A stretch of DNA of 64,000 bases, taken from positions 4,866,979 to 4,930,978 of the forward strand of contig NC_087383.1 in assembly GCF_963675165.1 (NCBI RefSeq). Direction: 5' to 3'. Both the position numbers and the translations under genes were made by a program. Source of the stretch: Halichondria panicea. Lineage: Eukaryota > Porifera > Demospongiae > Suberitida > Halichondriidae. The notes under the pieces are model-generated. The model saw nothing but the letters and a program-made list of their open reading frames with translations. It was not told the origin of the DNA and searched no databases. Below are positions 60,298 to 64,000 of this stretch, piece by piece (the first letter of the stretch is position 1; the number at the start of each line of letters is the position of its first letter).

Positions 60298-61635
60298 ATT
60301 AATTGTACATTAATACACTGGTAGCTGCTTTGTAGCATGCAATTAGGGTAATCTCAGTAGAGTGCAGAGGAGTTACTTGTAGAATGCATGTAGCTTCGGT
60401 TACAATTAAGCTTATAGCACACCTGTTGTTTGTGCCACTGCATGAATATCAACGTGATCGTGAATACATTTATTGCTGGTCTGATCACCCCTTTTTGAGG
60501 TTTGAGGCTGAGCGTTCACCATTTGAGGTGGTACGTTATCATTGGCACTATAATTGGTATGTGACGCTACTGCTAGGCACAGTAGATCAAGTAAGTATTA
60601 TGATGATACAATTCCTCTTGGCATTAAAAAAGGGGGTGTGTCCTAAAATGTTCGGACCTTCTATCATTTTGCTACCCCTGTAAACCTACGCTATCTACGA
60701 CCCTGATCAGAACAACTATAGATCCGAAGTGAATGTGCAATGAAGCACATCGATCGTATAAAAGAGATTCCTTGGTTCTGAAAAAGCACTTGTAAAAGTG
60801 ATGCCTCATTTGATTGATAATACTGTAACAGCTGGTGAGTGGCTGTTGCATGCGTATGAAACTATAGATCTCTAGCATTATCTTAGCCTCGATCCCAGGC
60901 AAATTTTTTTAAATAGAACGAAGTTGAAAAATACGGCCTGGTATTGATTGTATCTGGGCGTGGCAGGAACCGGAAACCAAAGCAGAGATTCTTCACACTT
61001 CGTTTCCTGTCATATTTCCCCGTGTAAGTTTAATACCGTAATTTAGCTCCGTGTATGCTCTGAAGTAACTAAAATCTAGCCATGGATTATCTAGCTAGCT
61101 AGCTAGCTACTGCAAGTTTAAGTTGTTCAGATTAACGTACACATTGTCTGCTTCACAAAAACTTTAAAAGGCCCCACTCTCATTGCAGAACAGGCCCAGC
61201 TCTTGTCAGAAGGAAGAAACGTTTTTGCCATGGTTTTCAACATGGTATGGCAAATCTCTTGCTTTCACTCACTGCCCTTTGTGATGGACTACAAACTAGT
61301 AGGTGTAGGACCAACACTACCGGCCCTTCTTGCAAATCTCTCTGCTTCTTGTTTATTGGTTCCTAACCACGCCCAGATACACGCCCAAATACAATCAACA
61401 CCAGGCCTAGTTGTCGGCCTAGCTAGAAACAACTCTGCCTGGAATCGAGACTAGCATTGTCTAGGACCACTTTTTTCAGGAGGAACTGGTCCGGAGAAAC
61501 AAACGTTTCATTCCCTGACAGAAACGTTGGTGTACCAACATTTAAGTATTAGTTTATTGCCCAGCCAGGCGCTTGCAATAACTAACTTGTTGCCCAATGA
61601 CGTTAAACTCTCGTCTGACTGGTCATATAAGTCGT

Positions 61636-61852
61636 AATAAAAGACATGTGTTTTGAAGGAATTTAGTGTTTTGAAGGAATTTAGTGTGTTTGCTGAATTC
61701 CATAGTAAATTTTTAGGTTTTCTTACCACTTCTAGTAGTAGCCTATAATAAAAGTCATAATAAAAGACATGTGTTTTGAAGGAATTTAGTGTGTTTGCTG
61801 AATTCCATAGTAAATTTTTAGGTTTTCTTACCACTTCTAGTAGTAGCCTATA
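61636..61852. repeat. Tandem duplication, 123-bp spacing
   Basis: AATAAAAGACATGTGTTTTG starts both copies (61636 and 61759), and both end in CTTCTAGTAGTAGCCTATA. The first copy has an extra internal 18-bp duplication (TTTTGAAGGAATTTAGTG). Confidence 0.88.
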
Positions 61853-63120
61853 AACCGGACCAAATGAGTTATTGGGTGGGATGGTGGGGAAGTCCCAAAT
61901 GGATATCTCTTAAACAAGTGATAGTTAGGCCTTCTAAGCAAAATTAGCCATAGTTCCCCACAAAGCACTATTTTGCAAATCCCCAAATTGAGAAAATAAT
62001 GACTAAAAGCGTCTTCATTGATCATTTATTGAGCAGCTAGTCTACAAAACAAACACATGCACAAACACACCGAGGCTAGGCATAAATGTAGACATGATAA
62101 ACTGGCTATAATTATAAAAGGGAATTAGTACTAGGGAAGCATTGTCGAAGAGAAGTTGTAGTGATCGAGTTCATCACTTGTTCGACTTGCTGTTTCTATA
62201 TAGGCTTAGTAGGATCCGTCTCCAGCTTATCTTATATAGGCTAGTGTCAGCTTTACTCTGTTCAGACGATTGTCATCCACACTGTTGCAAGGCTGTGAGT
62301 ATTTTGTGAGCATATATATAAGCTACGGGTAGCTATCAGAATGCTATCATGATGGGCTAGAAACCTTCAATCGAACGTTCTATCTACATTTACTTCCTTC
62401 AATCCACACTTCCGTTCGTTGTGACGTCATTGTTTTACTGAGCATATAGATCTACGTTGTTATCCTGCGTTAGCCGGTATTTGGCTAATGGTTAGCGCAT
62501 GCGCAAGCAGTCGATACCAGGCCCACAATGTAGCGTTATAATCATTATTTTTACTACTTGTGTTACTCGTATACAGGTTTACTGTTTATTGTTTGTGCTT
62601 TGTGCAAAAAAAAAAAAACTCTTCGAGAAATTGCGGCCTGGGATCGAGGCTAGGGCTATTTGTTTAAGAAAGAGAAAGGAGCCATACTTGACGGTACTAA
62701 GACTCAAAGCGACGGCAGAAACACGGAAGCTGCTCTCCAACAAGATGGCTAAGCCTCAACGGGTCCATGGGCGTGGTTTAGATACATTTTATCCAAGAAG
62801 AGCTTGCAACTCCATGAGGGACGTGTCGAATGGTCAACGCTTGTACCAAGGAAGCTCTTGAGCCTCTGTAGGAGTCGACGTATTGCTCAACTAGCTCTTT
62901 GACGGCTGTAAAATCCGGCATATCCTTTTCTTACGTGTGGTATATCCTATACTTTACTGTTATTCAGCACCCACAATATATACCCACGACAAGTATAAAA
63001 TGGCCTGGATCTGCAGCTGCTCGTGACAGTGCATCACTTTATTTACAAAAGTAATAATGGCAATAAAGTATTAGGCTGCATACGTTTTGGCCAAGCTCTA
63101 AGGCTCCAAAAATAGCGTGC

Positions 63121-63353
63121 GATATCAAGAGTCCATAATACGAGAGAGAGAGTATCGAACGAAACCTTGTCTTGCATCGGAAAGCGTTTAATGACAATTT
63201 CCATGGCAATGACATATTGCTGTCTCAAGGCAAGTGGCTGCTTCAGGCGCTCAGATTAGTCAGTTAGCAAACAAGAAGTCAAGTTAATTTCTGATGCAGG
63301 GCTAAGCTACGTTCGATACTCTCTTCTCTTCTATTATGGACTCTTGGCGATAT
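63121..63353. mobile_element. Inverted-repeat element upstream of the 2A gene
   Basis: GATATCAAGAGTCCATAATA plus CGAGAGAGAGAGTATCGAACG at the left is inverted at 63310-63353 with a few mismatches. Arms are about 40 bp and the total about 233 bp. It lies some 240 bp before the start of the 2A-containing gene. Confidence 0.75.
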
Positions 63354-63592
63354 TTACAGGGTCCTGTGTATAATCGTTGTAATCATTACACCCCCCCCTC
63401 CAAATGTTCTTGTGTGTAATTATTACTTTAGTTGATTCTTGTATGAATTGTGTGCCTCGTGGTTTATCAGATAAGTCTCTAATTGCATGCACGGTATTGC
63501 ACACGCATGTGTATTATACCAAACATAATTGTCCATTATACTGAATTGTTTGTACAGATTTTATCTTGGATGATTCCCTCGACGAATTATCG

Positions 63593-64000
63593 ATGATATT
63601 GATGACTGTATGTTGTCACATATTATGTGTCGAGGTGCTTCAATGCTTCCTATCCATGGTCAAGTTGCAACTCCTTCAATTGGCTGGAGATGTGGAAACA
63701 AATCCTGGTCCTGGTAAATTAAATATGGAACTTTTATTTATCCAGGCATTGAAATCAATTTGTACAGAGACCCCTGAGTACAGGACAATGGTATCGTGCA
63801 TCAAGGAGTTGACTGATACAACTGCTCGTGGTGTCTCTGGAATCAGTGATGTTTTATTCGCGAGATCGCTTATGTCAGATGAGATTCATCGAAAAATGAT
63901 GGACACTTATCTAGAAGACCATAAAAAAGCTTCGATACTGATTAAAGACGTCTCTGGTCAAATCAAGTTGAATCCTGAAAAATTCCTCGTCTTTGTTGAT
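63593..64000 (+). CDS. Start of an NLR-like gene with an N-terminal 2A motif (truncated)
   Basis: The open frame runs to the window edge (136 codons). A hydrophobic, Cys-rich N-terminus (MILMTVCCHILCVEVLQCFL) leads into LLQLAGDVETNPGP. The DxExNPGP consensus (63689-63712) with following Pro/Gly context is a 2A-like ribosome-skipping sequence. About 90 residues of helical sequence follow (SDVLFARSLMSDEIHRKMM, EDHKKASILIKDVSGQIKL), with the spacing and character of death-fold (CARD/DED-like) domains. In sea urchin and sponge NLR families such a domain precedes NACHT and LRR, and 2A-like sequences are known at some NLR N-termini and in some non-LTR elements. NACHT is not visible, so the NLR call is inference. 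An acceptor TTTGTACAG at 63549-63557 permits an upstream exon; in-frame ATGs occur at 63593, 63602 and 63656. Confidence 0.7.
   Translation, partial: MILMTVCCHILCVEVLQCFLSMVKLQLLQLAGDVETNPGPGKLNMELLFIQALKSICTETPEYRTMVSCIKELTDTTARGVSGISDVLFARSLMSDEIHRKMMDTYLEDHKKASILIKDVSGQIKLNPEKFLVFVD

Larger units (their letters stand above)
59613..63592. other. Gene-poor region with MITEs and a tandem duplication
   Basis: No confident exon. It contains a MITE with 10-bp flanking repeats (59992-60297), a 123-bp-period duplication (61636-61852) and an inverted-repeat element (about 63121-63353). ORFs at 60384-60683, 61203-61454 and 62499-62861 show no recognisable family and were not called. Confidence 0.5.

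Noticed and set aside
60384..60683. ORF with Trp/His-rich segment and a GTAAGT donor
   Set aside because: No matching acceptor, partner exon or family could be supported.
62499..62861. 120-codon ORF
   Set aside because: Crosses a poly-A run and repeat-like sequence; no domain, splice context or homologue recognised.
63680..63712. 2A motif as evidence of an integrated picorna-like virus
   Set aside because: 2A sequences also occur in animal NLRs and non-LTR elements; the following frame shows death-fold-like helices and no viral protein features.

Overview
The window is animal nuclear DNA: AT-rich, with many short GT-AG introns, conserved metazoan housekeeping genes, a cadherin-type receptor cluster, dense small transposons, and a 2A-peptide/death-fold gene start at the right edge. 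Compact genes, small four-repeat cadherin receptors and the 2A-NLR-like start suggest a sponge (probably a demosponge). This is inference; another invertebrate such as an echinoderm is not excluded. No rRNA, tRNA or CRISPR array was recognised.

Layout. 1-8213 (-): cohesin loader MAU2, whose last exon runs off the window as a stop-free Q/P/H/S-rich tail of at least 624 codons. 8214-8716 is a short divergent promoter shared with AK6 (8717-10566, +). 12354-26507 (+) holds four cadherin-repeat membrane receptors. The first three (A, B, C) have nearly identical ectodomain segments but unrelated cytoplasmic tails; the fourth (D) is a larger relative. 26896-29128 (-) carries two mitochondrial complex I accessory subunits, NDUFA13 and NDUFA6, only about 150 bp apart. 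30635-35957 (+) is casein kinase 1 gamma with its C-terminal Cys cluster. 36608-38170 (-) is an intronless GK5-type glycerol kinase.

38641-54300 is a tandem amplification of a two-gene unit: a UBE2U-like E2 (+) converging on a type II membrane protein gene of unknown function (-). Copy 1 has a full E2 gene, in which the expected catalytic Cys is Ser, and a frameshifted partner. Copy 2 has a 5'-truncated, frameshifted E2 and an intact partner. Copy 3 keeps only the E2 3' end and an intact partner. Sister copies act as natural empty sites and show the exact insertion points of a LINE fragment and several MITEs.

54300-63590 is mostly duplicated intergenic sequence, foldback elements and MITEs, with no confident gene. 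At 63593-64000 (+) a gene starts with a 2A-like motif (DVETNPGP) followed by a helical region resembling the death-fold domains of sponge and sea urchin NLRs. It is cut by the window end.

Exon coordinates were derived by hand from splice sites, frame and homology. Family assignments come from recognised motifs and remembered homologues, not from searches.
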